DNA of 6,447 nucleotides from NCBI GenBank assembly GCA_905479965.1, contig CAJQOR010000022.1, positions 1 through 6,447 of the forward strand, read 5' to 3'. The stretch is from an uncultured Rhizobiaceae group bacterium (GTDB lineage: Bacteria; Pseudomonadota; Alphaproteobacteria; Rhizobiales; Rhizobiaceae). The position numbers were made by a program, and so were the translations under genes. The notes under the pieces are model-generated. The model saw nothing but the letters and a program-made list of their open reading frames with translations, was not told the origin of the DNA and made no database searches. Of this stretch, positions 5,576 to 6,447 are shown in pieces (within the stretch, counting starts at the first letter, position 1; each line of letters starts with the position of its first letter).

Positions 5576-6052
5576 CTAACCTTGCCAATGCAAAACGCAA
5601 ATGAGCGTGAACAAGCGACGCGATGTATCAACATCAATGTTGATCTTACCATCTAAGCGATCAGTTAAAATTTGCGCACCTTCATTGTGAATACCACGAC
5701 GGCCCATATCAACTGCTTCAATACGGCTCGGCGTCGCGGATTTGATCGCTTCGTAATAACTCTCACAAATCATGAAATAGTCTTTCACAATCTGTCTAAA
5801 TGGCGTGAGTGACAAAATATGCGTAATTAAATGCTCGCCATCATCGTCTGAAATATCAAACGCTAACCGCGTTTCAACCACTGATAATTTGAGCCTATAA
5901 GGACCTTGATCCATTCCGACGAGTTCAAAACTGTTTTCTTCGATCAAATCAAATATGGCAATTGCACGCTCATGCTCAATATCAGGCGTTGCGCGCCCAA
6001 TTGAATCATCCAACGCCACGTCACATAGCCTATGGTTACTTTTCTCGCCCAT
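5576..6052 (-). CDS. UPF0262 family protein of unknown function
   Basis: A 158-aa cytoplasmic protein that I recognise as UPF0262, a family conserved next to hisD in Rhizobiales. Recognisable stretches are [19 protein letters not shown] near the start, the central [19 protein letters not shown] and [19 protein letters not shown], then [15 protein letters not shown], and the C-terminal [17 protein letters not shown]. There is no signal peptide or membrane helix, and I know of no assigned activity. I chose the ATG at 6052 because AGAGGA (6066-6061) lies 8 bases before it and the hisD stop is only 4 bases away. An in-frame ATG at 6070 would overlap hisD by 14 bases and add six residues without a comparable ribosome-binding site. 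The tight spacing indicates co-transcription with hisD and the phosphatase gene. Confidence 0.9.
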   Translation of the reverse strand: MGEKSNHRLCDVALDDSIGRATPDIEHERAIAIFDLIEENSFELVGMDQGPYRLKLSVVETRLAFDISDDDGEHLITHILSLTPFRQIVKDYFMICESYYEAIKSATPSRIEAVDMGRRGIHNEGAQILTDRLDGKINIDVDTSRRLFTLICVLHWQG

Positions 6053-6056
6053 ATAC

Positions 6057-6447
6057 CTATCCTCTTGCATTCATCCGGATCGAAATAGAACGCGCATGCG
6101 CACCCAATCCTTCAGTATCGGCAAGTGTCATTGCAGCAGGCCCCAATGCTGCGAGTTGATCTGCACCTAATTTTAGCACAGAAGTTCTTTTTATATAATC
6201 ATATACAGATAAGCCTGATGAAAAACGAGCTGAACGCGCCGTTGGCAAAACGTGGTTTGAGCCCGCTACATAATCACCAATAGCTTCGGGAGTATAATGC
6301 CCGACAAAAATCGCACCCGCATTGCGAACGTGCTTGATGTAGTCATCAGCATCATCGAGTGCCAATTCCAAATGCTCAGCCGCAATTCGGTTCGCCAATG
6401 GGAAAGCATCCATGATATCACCAACCATGATGATGGCGCCAAAATCG
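6057..6447 (-). CDS. hisD: Histidinol dehydrogenase, C-terminal part (5' end outside window)
   Basis: The last 129 residues of HisD, the zinc enzyme that oxidises L-histidinol to L-histidine with two NAD+ in the final step of histidine synthesis. Counting from the first complete codon in the window, the fragment shows [10 protein letters not shown] with Glu24-His25, [16 protein letters not shown] with Asp58 and His65, and [12 protein letters not shown] with His117. Their spacing (34, 40 and 59 residues) matches E. coli Glu326/His327, Asp360, His367 and His419, the catalytic pair, zinc ligands and substrate contact. The visible half is therefore intact. The frame runs open to the right edge, so the start lies outside. 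The stop is 4 bases before the UPF0262 start, placing hisD upstream in the same transcript. Confidence 0.96.
   Translation of the reverse strand, partial: DFGAIIMVGDIMDAFPLANRIAAEHLELALDDADDYIKHVRNAGAIFVGHYTPEAIGDYVAGSNHVLPTARSARFSSGLSVYDYIKRTSVLKLGADQLAALGPAAMTLADTEGLGAHARSISIRMNARG

Noticed and set aside
5560..5652. Longer start for the phosphatase gene (31 extra residues)
   Set aside because: The extra part is encoded inside the UPF0262 gene, is not part of the LMW-PTP fold, and the ATG at 5559 has better spacing and begins directly at the first beta strand.
6053..6070. Longer start for UPF0262 (six extra residues)
   Set aside because: It would overlap hisD by 14 bases without a good ribosome-binding site, while the ATG at 6052 has AGAGGA at proper distance.
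1..6447. CRISPR array, insertion sequence, riboswitch or phage genes
   Set aside because: No regularly spaced repeats, transposase or integrase motifs, or recognisable riboswitch cores were seen on either strand.

Overview
The window looks like chromosomal DNA of an alphaproteobacterium, most likely Hyphomicrobiales (Rhizobiales) with moderate G+C content. The main reason is the minus-strand series hisD – UPF0262 – low-molecular-weight phosphatase – infA – maf – yacG – tRNA-Phe, a gene order I know from Brucella/Rhizobium-type genomes. The species cannot be named from the sequence alone.

Left part (1-1444, plus strand): the C-terminal end of a GntR-family regulator (UTRA ligand-binding domain, cut by the window edge) is followed after 15 bases by a complete Gfo/Idh/MocA-family NAD(P)-dependent oxidoreductase, then a clear intrinsic terminator. 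This is probably the end of a sugar- or polyol-catabolic operon whose regulator is encoded with it. The oxidoreductase has Glu where the family normally has a catalytic-site Asp.

Middle part (1445-3669): an accessory-looking region with one convincing gene, a 405-aa membrane-anchored pentapeptide-repeat protein. It has a charged N-terminus, one transmembrane helix, a coiled linker, 22 uninterrupted pentapeptides, a 35-residue insert, 3 more pentapeptides and a Cys-containing tail. On either side are about 0.6 kb and 0.4 kb without convincing genes. The left flank contains what may be a decayed small reading frame. The whole region lies against the 3' end of tRNA-Phe, a position often used by integrating elements, but I found no integrase and no att repeat.

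Right part (3670-6447, minus strand): a compact housekeeping cluster. hisD (last step of histidine synthesis, 3' end only) is followed 4 bases later by a UPF0262 gene, then 16 bases later by a low-molecular-weight Tyr-phosphatase-like gene with an altered P-loop. After a 152-base gap holding a possible promoter come infA (translation initiation factor IF-1), maf (nucleotide pyrophosphatase) and yacG (zinc-binding gyrase inhibitor). maf and yacG overlap at TAATG. The run ends with tRNA-Phe(GAA), which probably has its own promoter with a GC-rich discriminator.

I did not find an obvious new multi-gene system. The most unusual items are the pentapeptide-repeat membrane protein beside tRNA-Phe, the uncharacterised UPF0262/phosphatase pair between hisD and infA, and the possible decayed gene at 1664-1894.
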